Assembly: GCF_013359735.1 (NCBI RefSeq)
Contig: NZ_JABFMX010000003.1
Location: forward strand, 124,001 to 188,000
Reading direction: 5' to 3'
Origin: Arthrobacter sp. C9C5
GTDB lineage: Bacteria; Actinomycetota; Actinomycetes; Actinomycetales; Micrococcaceae
DNA: 64,000 nucleotides
Made by a program: the position numbers and the translations under genes. The notes below the pieces were generated by a model that worked only from the letters and a program-made list of their open reading frames with translations, did not search any database and had not been told where the DNA came from. This document shows, in pieces, positions 52,653-60,810 of this stretch (within the stretch, counting starts at the first letter, position 1; each line of letters opens with the position of its first letter).

Positions 52653-52690
52653 AAACACCCCGCGCCATCCCCGGATGGCGCGGGGTGTTT
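52653..52690. terminator. Strong hairpin after yceI
   Basis: AAACACCCCGCGCCATCC (52653-52670) is followed after 2 nt by its exact complement (52673-52690), then GCTTT. A clear intrinsic terminator, usable from both strands. Confidence 0.85.
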
Positions 52691-52798
52691 GCTTTAATCG
52701 GGGCCGCTGCCGGGGCTGACTTCGGCGCGTTCTACGAAGGCGCCGGGCAGCCTCCGCTCCCGCTCCGGAGTCGGCTAGGAACCACCAGTTCCGCGGTC

Positions 52799-52804
52799 TA
52801 AAGT
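52799..52804 (+). promoter_or_regulatory. Putative -10 box, leaderless membrane protein gene
   Basis: TAAAGT lies 7 nt before ATG 52812, which argues for that start and against the GTG at 52803 that overlaps it. Confidence 0.45.
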
Positions 52805-52811
52805 GAAATCC

Positions 52812-53396
52812 ATGAGCAATACCGGCGACGTCCCCGAGCCCGATCAGCCAGGCGCCAATCCGCCGGAACCGGGCAGCGTTCCGCCGGTCGGACCGGGTCA
52901 GCCCAGGCGGTTCGGCAGGCTACGGATCGAGTGGCCGGCCGACCGGCCGCGGAACTTCCGGGACACACTCCCCCTGGGCGGTTACTCCGGGATCCTCAAC
53001 CTCCCGGCCATGCCCACGGAGCTGAAGATCTCCTACTGGGTCTGGGTGATTGGCGGGTTGCTGGGCCTGCTCGCAGGCGTGATCGGGCTCTTCGGCACCC
53101 TGGTCCTCTTTGTGGTCTCGCCGCCGGCGGGCATCCTGCTGCTACTGCTGGTGCTGGTGGCGGTCGCCTTGGCCGCGGCACAGGTCACGCTGGCGATGAA
53201 GATGAAGGAGGGCTGGGAATGGGCCAGGTTCGCCCTCACCATCGCCGCCGGCGTCAGCCTGGTGCTCGCCCTGGCCAGCATCGGCGTCGCGGGAGGCGGA
53301 AGCTGGCCCGGCTTCGTCATCAGCCTGGTGGCGACCGTGCTGATGTGGCTGCCGAAGTCGCAGGCCTGGTTCGACGCGTTCAAGGGCCGTTCCTGA
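52812..53396 (+). CDS. Four-helix membrane protein, unknown
   Basis: A 194-residue protein: Pro/Gly-rich N-terminus (about 1-35), then four membrane helices (about 75-100, 105-125, 138-158, 163-183). The middle KMKEGWEWARFALT between helices 2 and 3 resembles small actinobacterial membrane proteins. No function can be assigned. It ends 214 bp before the next gene. Confidence 0.7.
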   Translation: MSNTGDVPEPDQPGANPPEPGSVPPVGPGQPRRFGRLRIEWPADRPRNFRDTLPLGGYSGILNLPAMPTELKISYWVWVIGGLLGLLAGVIGLFGTLVLFVVSPPAGILLLLLVLVAVALAAAQVTLAMKMKEGWEWARFALTIAAGVSLVLALASIGVAGGGSWPGFVISLVATVLMWLPKSQAWFDAFKGRS

Positions 53397-53610
53397 CCTC
53401 CCTCTGCACCAGGCTGCTCCTTGGCGGCTTCGTGTCCGAAAAACGCGGATTGCTCCGTGCCGGCGAGTCCAAAAATGCCCCTCAGAATACTTCTGCGGAA
53501 TGACCCAAACCGCCGCAAGCGCGGGGTACGGTGTAGCTAAACCATGCTGGGGGCAGGGTGAAGACACTGGTCCCGGTAGCCCATCCCGTCATCGAAATGC
53601 AAGGACCGCC

Positions 53611-54459
53611 ATGAGTAACCCGCCAGTCGAGCCTTCCAGCCCGGACGGACCCGAGTCGGGCAAGCAGACTCCGCAGTACGGCCAGAACGCTCCCCAGTAC
53701 GGACAGCAGCCGCCGGCTCCGCAGTGCGGGCAGAACGCCCCGCAGGCACCCCAGTACGGCCAGCAGGCTCCCCAGTATGGCCAGAACGCCCCACAGTACG
53801 GGCAGCAGGCTCCCCAGTACGGCCAGCAGGCTCCCCAGTACGGACAGCAGGCTCCCGGCTATGGCCAGCAGCCGCCGGCCTACGGTCAGGCCCCGGGCCA
53901 GTTCGGCCAGAGCCCCTACGGCCAATCCCCCTACGCGCAGTATCCGTCGGAGCTTCCCACCGGTGGCGCCGGGACCAGGCCGCCGCAGCTCGACCTCGCC
54001 TTCTGGCTCATCATCGGTGCGGGCATCCTGTCCCTCATCAGCAGCCTGGTTGTGTCCTTTACCGGGGCGGACTACTTTGAGACCGCCATGCAGCAGGCCG
54101 GCGCCCAGCAGGGCAGAAGGCTCTCTGCGGACGAACTCAATGCGGTGCGGGCAATCGTCCCCATCAGCGGCATCATTGGCGGCCTCATCTCCTTCGGGCT
54201 TCACGCGCTGGTCGCATTCCCGGTCCGCAAGGGCAAGAATTGGGCCCGCATCCTGGGAACGGTCTTTGCCGCCCTGTCGCTGTTTGGCCTGTTCGGCGGC
54301 GTGTTCGCCTTCGGCGTCGTCTCCGGCGTGCTGCAGATCATCGTGATCCTGATGGGCGTGGCCGGCATTGTGATCCTGTACCTGCCGACGGTTTCCCCCT
54401 ACTTCCAGAAGCAGCAGCCGTTCTCCAACCCGTACGCGCAGAACCCCTACGGCCGCTAA
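53611..54459 (+). CDS. Membrane protein with PQYGQ-repeat N-terminus
   Basis: A 282-residue protein. Residues about 18-110 are low complexity with seven PQYGQ units spaced mostly by 7 residues, one PQCGQ variant, then decaying YGQ motifs. Four membrane helices follow (about 130-153, 178-198, 208-232, 235-255) and a short Pro/Tyr tail. AAGGA 6 nt upstream fixes ATG 53611. Pro/Gln/Tyr-rich N-termini are frequent on actinobacterial membrane proteins and can drive clustering. Function unknown. Confidence 0.78.
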   Translation: MSNPPVEPSSPDGPESGKQTPQYGQNAPQYGQQPPAPQCGQNAPQAPQYGQQAPQYGQNAPQYGQQAPQYGQQAPQYGQQAPGYGQQPPAYGQAPGQFGQSPYGQSPYAQYPSELPTGGAGTRPPQLDLAFWLIIGAGILSLISSLVVSFTGADYFETAMQQAGAQQGRRLSADELNAVRAIVPISGIIGGLISFGLHALVAFPVRKGKNWARILGTVFAALSLFGLFGGVFAFGVVSGVLQIIVILMGVAGIVILYLPTVSPYFQKQQPFSNPYAQNPYGR

Positions 54460-54495
54460 CCCAGGGCCCCTGCAGAGGGCGCGGGAACCGGATGG

Positions 54496-54515
54496 GCCGA
54501 CTGAAGTCAGTCGGC
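54496..54515. terminator. Bidirectional hairpin at rex stop
   Basis: GCCGACTGA and TCAGTCGGC form a 9-bp stem that includes the rex TGA, extended by imperfect outer pairing. It separates the convergent repeat protein and rex genes. Confidence 0.65.
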
Positions 54516-55214
54516 GTCTTCCGGGTCCTGCGCCCTTTGTGCGTGGTAGGCGAGAATCTGCAGTTCGGTGGCCATGTCCACCTTGCGGAGATTGACCCCC
54601 GGCGGGACCTGCAGCATGACGGGGGCGAAGCTCAGGATGCTGCGCACGCCCGCGGCCACTACCCGGTCGCACACGCTCTGCGCCACGGCCGCGGGCAGCG
54701 CCAGAACCACCATGTTGGTCCCGGTGCGGCGCAGCACGGCTTCCAGATCCGCGGCGTCGCTCACCCGCAGCCAGCCCACCTCGCTGCCCACCACCATCTG
54801 GTCGGCGTCGAAAATCGCCACGATGTCAAAGCCCCGGGACTCGAAGCCGCCATACCGGGCGAGGGCTTTGCCGAGGTTGCCGGCGCCGACGATCGCAACT
54901 TTCCAGTCGTGGGTTAGGCCCAGGGCCGCGGCAATGTGCCGGTTCAGGTACTGCACCTCATAGCCGACCCCCCGCGTTCCATAGGAGCCCACATAGGAGA
55001 GGTCCTTGCGGAGGGTGGAGGAACTGACGCCCGAAGCCTCAGCGAGCGATTCGGAGGAAACCCGGTCCACCCCTTCAGCCAGCAGGGTGGTCAAGGCGCG
55101 CAGATAGAGCGTCAGCCGTGCCACGGCCGCGGGCGGGATCTGCTTGGCGGCAGGTCCGGCTCCCCCAGGCAGGGCGTCGGGTGAGGAATCCAGCGAAGTC
55201 ACTATCTGCTCCAT
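54507..55214 (-). CDS. rex: Redox-sensing transcriptional repressor Rex
   Basis: A 235-residue Rex protein. Winged helix with ALAEAS-like region LAEASGVSSSTLRKDLSYVGSYG-type sequence (about 50-80), then a Rossmann domain with VAIVGAGNLGKALARYGGF and the C-terminal swapped helix. Rex senses the NADH/NAD+ ratio and represses respiratory genes. ATG 55214 (GGAG about 9 nt upstream) gives the usual length; an open upstream extension is not coding. It follows a glutaredoxin-like gene, a common actinobacterial pairing. Confidence 0.94.
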   Translation of the reverse strand: MEQIVTSLDSSPDALPGGAGPAAKQIPPAAVARLTLYLRALTTLLAEGVDRVSSESLAEASGVSSSTLRKDLSYVGSYGTRGVGYEVQYLNRHIAAALGLTHDWKVAIVGAGNLGKALARYGGFESRGFDIVAIFDADQMVVGSEVGWLRVSDAADLEAVLRRTGTNMVVLALPAAVAQSVCDRVVAAGVRSILSFAPVMLQVPPGVNLRKVDMATELQILAYHAQRAQDPEDAD

Positions 55215-55305
55215 TGCGTCGCGTTGTGACTCCACTCTAGAGCCCCTGTAGTTCGGGCCACAAAGCAGCAGCCCGCGGCCCCGCAGCCGCCTGCCCGGGG
55301 TGCAG

Positions 55306-55578
55306 TCAGGCTGACTGGCCGAGGGCGCGGCGCAGGGTTCGGGCCAGCCGAACCTCGTCGATCCGCCAGAAATCCCGCTGGACCCCGTCCACCAGCAGCA
55401 CCGGGATCTCCTCGGCGTAGCGCTCGCGCAGGGCGTCGTCGTCGTCGATGGACCGCTCGGACCAGCCGAGTCCCAGCGCAGCGGTGACCCGGCCGACGGC
55501 GTCGCGGGCGTCCGCGCACAGGTGGCAGTCAGCTTTGGTGATGAGTACGACATCGGGAAGGGGCGCGGGTTTGGCCAT
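55306..55578 (-). CDS. Glutaredoxin family protein
   Basis: A 90-residue thioredoxin-fold protein with VVLITKADCHLCADARDAV (CHLC active site) and EIPVLLVDG. Small glutaredoxin-like proteins in Actinobacteria may work with mycothiol. ATG 55578, with TACCGT 6 nt upstream; the longer frame upstream is a shadow. It precedes rex by 91 bp. Confidence 0.88.
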   Translation of the reverse strand: MAKPAPLPDVVLITKADCHLCADARDAVGRVTAALGLGWSERSIDDDDALRERYAEEIPVLLVDGVQRDFWRIDEVRLARTLRRALGQSA

Positions 55579-55584
55579 GGTTCC

Positions 55585-55590
55585 ACGGTA
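55585..55590 (-). promoter_or_regulatory. Putative -10 box, leaderless glutaredoxin gene
   Basis: Minus-strand TACCGT lies 6 nt before ATG 55578. Confidence 0.4.
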
Positions 55591-55685
55591 GCCCGGCGCC
55601 CGGTCCGGCGTCGACGCGACCCGGTGTTCCAACCGGGCGGCCGGTGCGGGGGCCCATTCTGCGCGTGGGATCCTCCGGCATTGAC

Positions 55686-55691
55686 TAGACT
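55686..55691 (+). promoter_or_regulatory. Putative -10 box, leaderless HAD gene
   Basis: TAGACT lies 6 nt before ATG 55698, the same as at menB. Confidence 0.55.
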
Positions 55692-55697
55692 CGTGGC

Positions 55698-56516
55698 ATG
55701 CCCGAGGAGAAGATCGTCGCTGTGGCCACGCGGCCTGTTGCGTCACCGCAGCACGGCGAAGCCGCCTTCTTCGACGTTGACAACACCCTCATGCGGGGCG
55801 CCAGTCTCTTCCACGTGGCCCGCAAAATGCATCAGCGCGGGGCGTTCACCATTCCCCAGGCGGCGGGGTTCGCCTGGAAGCAGCTGATGTTCGTGTTCCG
55901 CGGCGAAAACATCGACGACGTCCACGCCGTCCGCGACACCGCCCTGAGCCTCGCCTCGGGCTTCACCGTGCAGGACATCGAAGCTCTCGGCGAGGAAGTC
56001 TACGACGAGATGATCGAGTCCCGGATCTGGCCCGGCACCAAGGCCCTGGCCGAACAGCACCTGCGGGTGGGCCGCCGGGTCTGGCTGGTCACGGCGACGC
56101 CGATCGAGGTGGCCACCGTCATTTCCACCCGGCTGGGCCTCACCGGCGCCCTCGGCACCGTCGGCGAGATCCGCGACGGCTCCTACACCGGACGGCTGGT
56201 GGGCGAGATCCTGCACGGCCCGGCCAAGGCCGTCGCAGTCCGCGGCATTGCCGAGGCGGAGGGCCTGGACCTGAACCGCTGCTGGGCCTACAGCGACTCC
56301 CACAATGACATTCCGCTGCTCAGCATGGTCGGGCACCCGGTGGCCATCAACCCCGACGCCCGGCTGCGCCGCCACGCCCGCGAACACAACTGGCCGGTCT
56401 ACGACTTCCGGTCCGGCCGCCGCGCCGCGACCCTGGGCCTGAAGGCCGCGACCGTCGGCGGGGCCATCTACGGTCTCTGGCGGGGCTTCTCCCGCTTCCG
56501 GGGCCCCGCGGCCTAG
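55698..56516 (+). CDS. HAD-IB family phosphatase (SerB1-like)
   Basis: A 272-residue HAD hydrolase. Motif I is AFFDVDNTLMRGAS, motif II near LVTATPIEV, motif III and IV in GPAKAVAVRGIAEAEG and WAYSDSHNDIPLLSMVG. The C-terminal hydrophobic region (TLGLKAATVGGAIYGLW) may be a membrane anchor. Members include phosphoserine phosphatase homologues; substrate unproven. Confidence 0.88.
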   Translation: MPEEKIVAVATRPVASPQHGEAAFFDVDNTLMRGASLFHVARKMHQRGAFTIPQAAGFAWKQLMFVFRGENIDDVHAVRDTALSLASGFTVQDIEALGEEVYDEMIESRIWPGTKALAEQHLRVGRRVWLVTATPIEVATVISTRLGLTGALGTVGEIRDGSYTGRLVGEILHGPAKAVAVRGIAEAEGLDLNRCWAYSDSHNDIPLLSMVGHPVAINPDARLRRHAREHNWPVYDFRSGRRAATLGLKAATVGGAIYGLWRGFSRFRGPAA

Positions 56517-56551
56517 GCGCTTCCCGGGGCCCGGCCGGCTTTCGGCTACGC

Positions 56552-56594
56552 GTTCGGACGGGCGCACCCCGGACCCGGGTGCCCCTGTCCGGAA
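56552..56594. terminator. Imperfect palindrome after HAD gene
   Basis: GTTCGGACGGGCGCACCC pairs imperfectly with GGGTGCCCCTGTCCGGAAC around a short loop, 35 bp past the stop. It may terminate both convergent genes. Confidence 0.5.
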
Positions 56595-56686
56595 CCGCCG
56601 CGTTTTCCCGAATCCGGCGCGCTTTGCCGAAAAGAAAATGCCCGCCGCCGTGAAGGCAACGGGCATTGACGCTGTTCGAAGTATCT

Positions 56687-56785
56687 CTACTTCTTGTTGC
56701 GACGCTGGTGGCGCGTCTTGCGAAGCAGCTTGCGGTGCTTCTTCTTGGCCATACGCTTGCGACGCTTCTTAATAACTGAACCCAC
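56687..56785 (-). CDS. Small ribosomal protein bS22 (AURKAIP1/COX24 type)
   Basis: A 32-residue, strongly basic protein starting MGSVIKKRRKRMAKKK and ending HQRRNKK. This matches the short actinobacterial ribosomal protein bS22, annotated elsewhere as an AURKAIP1/COX24-domain protein. GTG start with AAGGAA about 6 nt upstream. The excisionase-like HTH gene upstream on the same strand is a conserved neighbour in actinobacteria. It is too short for most gene finders. Confidence 0.9.
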   Translation of the reverse strand: MGSVIKKRRKRMAKKKHRKLLRKTRHQRRNKK

Positions 56786-56979
56786 GAAAGTTCCTTACCG
56801 GCTAGATGCAGTACCTGCCCGTTGGGAAGGGTCCGCGGGCTAAGCAAGCAGACTGAACAACTGACAGGTTCTTACAATGACGTAAAACGTTCCTTAACAG
56901 GGTACCGCCTATCCGGGGCACACCACGACCGCAGGCCCCGCGAGGGGGTCTGCCGTGGCCCTGTGCGACAGCAGAAGAC

Positions 56980-57192
56980 TCAGGCCGACTCAGTACGTCC
57001 GTCGACAACAGCACCCTTGAGATACTGTTCGACGGCGTTTTCCGGAACCCGGTAGGAGCGGCCAAAGCGCACCGCCGGCATTTCGCCGGAGTGCACCAGG
57101 CGATACACGGTCATCTTTGATACCCGCATTACATCCGCGACCTCGGCCACGGTGAGAAAGCGCGCGTTGGAGAAGTTGGCCTCCGAAGACAT
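56980..57192 (-). CDS. Helix-turn-helix excisionase-type DNA-binding protein
   Basis: A 70-residue MerR/Xis-like DNA-binding protein: FLTVAEVADVMRVSKMTVYRL, HSGEMPAVRFGRSYRVPE, NAVEQYLKG. ATG 57192 has AAGGAATAGGGAA upstream; the TTG at 57213 is rejected. BldC and related regulators share this fold, but phage excisionase function is unlikely because the gene is in core context next to bS22. Confidence 0.9.
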   Translation of the reverse strand: MSSEANFSNARFLTVAEVADVMRVSKMTVYRLVHSGEMPAVRFGRSYRVPENAVEQYLKGAVVDGRTESA

Positions 57193-57384
57193 TTCCCTAT
57201 TCCTTTTGCTCAAGCGAACGGCTGCCCCGTCTGAACGACATGGCGGTGTGCCGATGCTGAGCCATCAAACAACCATGTGCTAGATACTCTAGGGGTTCAT
57301 GGTGCCAATGTGAAAGGTTTCCGCAGGATTCTGCGAAGGATTTCCGCAGGATTGTCCCACTTGGCCCCTCCTGGGTCCCCGCAC

Positions 57385-58497
57385 TCAGCCCCGGACCCGC
57401 CGGGTGCGTGCCGACGCCGCCAGCTGGCCGAGCAGCGCCGCCGTCACGTCCCAATCCATGCAGGCATCCGTGACACTCTGGCCGTACAGCAGCTGGTCGG
57501 TTCCCGCGGCGTGTTCGGCAACGTCAAGGGACTGCGCCCCGCCCACCAGGAAGCTCTCCAGCATGACGCCGGCGATCGCGGACGCGGAGGCCCCGCCGTC
57601 CTCGAGCTGGGCACCGATCTCCAGCGCGACCTCGGCCTGCCGGTGGTGGTTCTTGCCGCTGTTGGCGTGGCTCGCGTCCACGATCAGCCGCGGGTTCAGC
57701 TGCTTGGCGGCGAGCCGGGCGGAGGCGGCTTCGACGTCGGCGGCGGAGAAGTTCGGGCCGTCGCTGCCGCCGCGCAGGATGACGTGGGTGTCGGGGTTTC
57801 CGGCGGTGCTGACCAGCGCGGCCCTTCCGTCGCCGTCGATCCCCAGGAAGGCCTGGGCGGCACCCGCGGCACTGCAGGCGTCAAGCGCCACCTGCAGGCC
57901 GCCGTCGGTCCCGTTCTTGAAGCCGATCGGCATGGAAAGCCCGGATGCCAGCTGGCGGTGGATCTGGCTTTCCGTGGTGCGCGCCCCGATGGCACCCCAG
58001 GCGACGAGGTCCGCCATGTACTGCGGGCTGATGGGCTCGAGGAATTCCGTGGCGGTGGGCAGTCCCAGCGCGGTGACCTGGCGCAGGAACTGGCGTGCGG
58101 CGCGCAGGCCCGCGGCAATGTCGTGGCTGCCGTCCAGCCGCGGATCGTTGATTAGGCCCTTCCAGCCGACCGTGGTGCGCGGCTTCTCGAAGTAGGTGCG
58201 CATGACAATCAGCAGGTCTTCGCGGTGCTTCTCGGCCTGGCTGACCAGCCGGCGGGCGTATTCCAGTCCGGCCTTGGGATCGTGGATGGAGCACGGGCCC
58301 ACGATCACCAGGAGCCGGTCGTCGACGCCGTCCATGATCGCGCGCACTTCGTCCCGGCCGCGGCCGACGACGTCGGAGCCCCGGGCGTCCAGCGGGAGTT
58401 CCGCGATCATCTCCTGCGGGGTGGGCAGCGCGGTGAATTGGCTGATGCGCAGGTTGGACGTGGTCTGCTGGCTGTCAGGGGCTGCTTCGATGCTCAT
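57385..58497 (-). CDS. aroG: 3-deoxy-7-phosphoheptulonate synthase, class I
   Basis: A 370-residue DAHP synthase that joins phosphoenolpyruvate and erythrose 4-phosphate, the first step to aromatic amino acids. Motifs: LLVIVGPCSIHDPKAGLEYA, GARTTESQIHRQLASG, IGFKNGTDG and LIVDASHANSGK. Class I is typical of AroG/AroF/AroH; which effector inhibits it is not visible. A 19-residue aromatic leader peptide and competing hairpins lie upstream, so it is probably controlled by attenuation. Confidence 0.95.
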   Translation of the reverse strand: MSIEAAPDSQQTTSNLRISQFTALPTPQEMIAELPLDARGSDVVGRGRDEVRAIMDGVDDRLLVIVGPCSIHDPKAGLEYARRLVSQAEKHREDLLIVMRTYFEKPRTTVGWKGLINDPRLDGSHDIAAGLRAARQFLRQVTALGLPTATEFLEPISPQYMADLVAWGAIGARTTESQIHRQLASGLSMPIGFKNGTDGGLQVALDACSAAGAAQAFLGIDGDGRAALVSTAGNPDTHVILRGGSDGPNFSAADVEAASARLAAKQLNPRLIVDASHANSGKNHHRQAEVALEIGAQLEDGGASASAIAGVMLESFLVGGAQSLDVAEHAAGTDQLLYGQSVTDACMDWDVTAALLGQLAASARTRRVRG

Positions 58498-58559
58498 GTT
58501 GGGGTCCTGTTCCAGGTGCGGAGCGGGCCCTGATCAGAACCCGCCGGAGAAATGGCGAA

Positions 58560-58592
58560 GGGCAGAGAATGATCTCTGCCCTGTTGGCTCTG
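58560..58592 (-). promoter_or_regulatory. Attenuator hairpin and anti-terminator arm before aroG
   Basis: On the transcript, GGGCAGAGA / TCTCTGCCC (58560-58581) form a terminator-like stem. Just before it CAGAGCCAA (58584-58592) pairs exactly with TTGGCTCTG (58633-58641) inside the leader peptide. No T-tract follows the stem, so the outcome may be translational or Rho-dependent. Confidence 0.6.
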
Positions 58593-58611
58593 AAGGTGTG
58601 TTGGATGCGTG

Positions 58612-58671
58612 TCAGTTAGACGCGGGCCCCTCCAGAGCCAACGAAAAATACGCATACCAACGGTTAGTCAT
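58612..58671 (-). CDS. Aromatic leader peptide of aroG
   Basis: A 19-codon frame, MTNRWYAYFSLALEGPASN, lies 114 bp upstream of aroG. Four of its residues 5-9 are aromatic (Trp, Tyr, Tyr, Phe), which fits ribosome stalling when aromatic aminoacyl-tRNAs are scarce. Its codons 10-13 (TCG TTG GCT CTG) form one arm of a competing hairpin. Upstream GGTGGC is a weak ribosome site. Confidence 0.75.
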   Translation of the reverse strand: MTNRWYAYFSLALEGPASN

Positions 58672-58739
58672 GCCACCGACCATAGCCCCGTCAACCGCCG
58701 AAGGGCAAAGCGGCGCCGTAATATTCCGACGGCGTCCCC

Positions 58740-58745
58740 TAGAGT
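58740..58745 (+). promoter_or_regulatory. Putative -10 box of hydroxy acid dehydrogenase gene
   Basis: TAGAGT sits right before the palindromic operator, so the predicted start of transcription falls inside the operator. Confidence 0.45.
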
Positions 58746-58759
58746 GTGGTTGGACCACA
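58745..58759. promoter_or_regulatory. GntR/LldR-type operator TGTGGTTGGACCACA
   Basis: A perfect inverted repeat, TGTGGT-TGG-ACCACA, with the TGGT-N3-ACCA core of FadR-subfamily GntR sites such as LldR. It lies 29 bp before the dehydrogenase start. The regulator gene is not in the window. Confidence 0.65.
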
Positions 58760-58788
58760 GACTGTGACGAGACGCACCGGAGGCAGCA

Positions 58789-60144
58789 ATGACGCAACCC
58801 CCAATCATCGGCAACCCCGAGGCCCCGACGACGCCGGAGGACACCGCTACCGACCATCACACCGGCGGGACGCCCGCCGGCGTTGGGGGCCCGGCGCCCC
58901 GCGGCGGCGGACTGCCTGCCGCCCTCAAGCGCCGGGTGCCGAAGTACGCGGACCTCGCACCGCTGATGCAGTTCAAGAAGCCGGACTTCGGCCGCGAGGC
59001 GAGGCTGCGCCGGGCCAGCACCATCTGGGACCTGCGGGAGATGGCCAAGCGGCGCACCCCGAAGGCGCCGTTCGACTACACGGACGGGGCGGCCGAGGCC
59101 GAGATCACCCTGCGCCGGGCCCGCCAGGCCTTTCTGGACATCGAATTCCGTCCCGGCATCCTGCGCGACGTCTCCAGCGTGGACCTCGGCACCGAGATCC
59201 TGGGCAAGGCCGCCCGGCTGCCGTTCGGCATCGCGCCCACCGGCTTCACCCGGATGATGCAGTCCGAGGGCGAGTACGCCGGCTCCCGGGCCGCCGCGGC
59301 CGCCGGCATTCCGTACACGCTCTCCACCATGGGCACCGCGTCGATCGAGGACGTTGCCGCCGCGGCCCCGGACGGCCGCAACTGGTTCCAGCTGTATCTC
59401 TGGACGGACCGGGACCGTTCGCTGGAGCTGATCGAACGCGCCGCCAGGGCAGGCAACGACACGCTCATGGTGACGGTGGATACCGCCGTCGCGGGCGCCC
59501 GCCTCCGCGATGTCCGCAACGGCATGACCATCCCGCCGGCGCTGACGCTGAAGACCGTGCTGGACGCTTCCTACCGGCCGGCGTGGTGGTTCAACTTCCT
59601 CACGCACGAGCCGCTGACCTTCGCCTCGCTGTCGCGCTACACCGGCACCGTGGCGGACCTGATCAACTCCATGTTCGATCCCACCCTGACCTTCGCGGAC
59701 CTTGACTGGCTGCGCGAAACGTGGAAGGGCAAGCTCGTGGTCAAGGGCATCCAGACCGTCGACGACGCGCGCAAGGTGGTGGACCACGGCGCGGACGGCA
59801 TCGTGCTCTCCAACCACGGCGGCCGCCAGCTGGACCGGGCCCCCATCCCGTTCCACCTGCTCCCGGAGGTCTCCGCGGCGCTCAAGGCGGACAACAGCGA
59901 CGCTGCGGTCATCCTGGACACGGGCATCATGAGCGGCGCGGACATCATCGCGGCACTGGCGCTGGGTGCGGACTTCACCCTGATCGGCCGCGCCTACCTT
60001 TACGGTCTGATGGCCGGCGGCCGGGCCGGGGTGGACAGGGCCATCCAGATCCTGGAGACGGACATGCGCCGCACCATGGCGCTGCTGGGCGTCAGCCGGA
60101 TCTCCGAGCTCACCCCGGACCACGTCCGGCTCCTCGCCCGGTAG
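58789..60144 (+). CDS. lldD: FMN-dependent alpha-hydroxy acid dehydrogenase (L-lactate type)
   Basis: A 451-residue flavoenzyme of the glycolate oxidase/L-lactate dehydrogenase family. An N-terminal extension of about 45 residues is disordered. The TIM barrel has [26 protein letters not shown] (catalytic His and Arg) and [18 protein letters not shown] with the FMN phosphate site. GGAGG precedes the ATG. The operator upstream suggests lactate control. Confidence 0.9.
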   Translation: MTQPPIIGNPEAPTTPEDTATDHHTGGTPAGVGGPAPRGGGLPAALKRRVPKYADLAPLMQFKKPDFGREARLRRASTIWDLREMAKRRTPKAPFDYTDGAAEAEITLRRARQAFLDIEFRPGILRDVSSVDLGTEILGKAARLPFGIAPTGFTRMMQSEGEYAGSRAAAAAGIPYTLSTMGTASIEDVAAAAPDGRNWFQLYLWTDRDRSLELIERAARAGNDTLMVTVDTAVAGARLRDVRNGMTIPPALTLKTVLDASYRPAWWFNFLTHEPLTFASLSRYTGTVADLINSMFDPTLTFADLDWLRETWKGKLVVKGIQTVDDARKVVDHGADGIVLSNHGGRQLDRAPIPFHLLPEVSAALKADNSDAAVILDTGIMSGADIIAALALGADFTLIGRAYLYGLMAGGRAGVDRAIQILETDMRRTMALLGVSRISELTPDHVRLLAR

Positions 60145-60178
60145 CCCACGGTTCCGCGAGAGGGCAGTGGGGGGCGGG

Positions 60179-60721
60179 TTACTTCCTGCGGCCGAATTTC
60201 GGCAGGTTGGCCAGCAGGTCCGCGGCGCGGGTGGCGGCGCGGCCCACCGTCCGGCCGATCTGCTGCGGCCGTTTGTCCTCCCCGGCGGTGCCGACGGGGA
60301 TGGCGACGGCGGGGCTGAGCGCGCTGCCCGCGGGGCGTTCGGCCAACGCCGATGCGGCCGGTTCCGGTGCGGTCGGCGGGGTGGTGACGGCGGCGGCAAG
60401 GCTGTCCGGGCCGGGTGCCGGGGTGGCGGCCGGCGTCGAGGGCTCGGCGGCGGCGGCACGGCCGACGTCGAACGTCTCCAGCCAACTGGCGACGCCGGCC
60501 AGCGGCTTGGGGTTAAGGGCGTAATAGCGTTTCTGGCCCTGGGCGCGCATGCTGACCAGGTCTGCTTCGCGCAGGACCTTGAGGTGTTTGGAAATGGTGG
60601 GCTGGCTCGCCTCGAGCTCCTGGACCAGCTCCCCCACCGCTTTGTCCCCGTTGCGGAGGGACACCAGAATGTCACGCCGGGTTGCCTCAGCAATGACGGC
60701 AAATACGTCGTCTGTCACCAT
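60179..60721 (-). CDS. ArsR family transcriptional regulator
   Basis: A 180-residue regulator with an N-terminal ArsR winged helix (DVFAVIAEATRRDILVSL, then ASQPTISKHLKVLREADLV) and a Pro/Ala-rich C-terminal tail (about 95-150) ending in a basic KFGRRK. No metal-binding cysteine pair is seen, so it is not a classic metal sensor. ATG 60721 follows TAGGGT by 7 nt. Targets unknown. Confidence 0.88.
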   Translation of the reverse strand: MVTDDVFAVIAEATRRDILVSLRNGDKAVGELVQELEASQPTISKHLKVLREADLVSMRAQGQKRYYALNPKPLAGVASWLETFDVGRAAAAEPSTPAATPAPGPDSLAAAVTTPPTAPEPAASALAERPAGSALSPAVAIPVGTAGEDKRPQQIGRTVGRAATRAADLLANLPKFGRRK

Positions 60722-60728
60722 GCCCTCC

Positions 60729-60734
60729 ACCCTA
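60729..60734 (-). promoter_or_regulatory. Putative -10 box, leaderless ArsR gene
   Basis: Minus-strand TAGGGT lies 7 nt before ATG 60721. The GGAGGG in between is too close to the start to be a normal ribosome site. Confidence 0.4.
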
Positions 60735-60810
60735 GCGACATATACGCCAGATGGCATCCACTAATTACGGGCGCCTGCGCGGGCTTGGCCCGGCAGTCCG
60801 GAACCGCCGC

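Noticed and set aside
53660-53870. Possible CRISPR array from regular short repeats
   Set aside because: The repeats are in-frame PQYGQ codons inside a gene, with no unique spacers.
56980-57192. Excisionase-like HTH as a sign of an integrated element
   Set aside because: No integrase, att repeats or phage genes nearby. The pairing with bS22 is core actinobacterial context.
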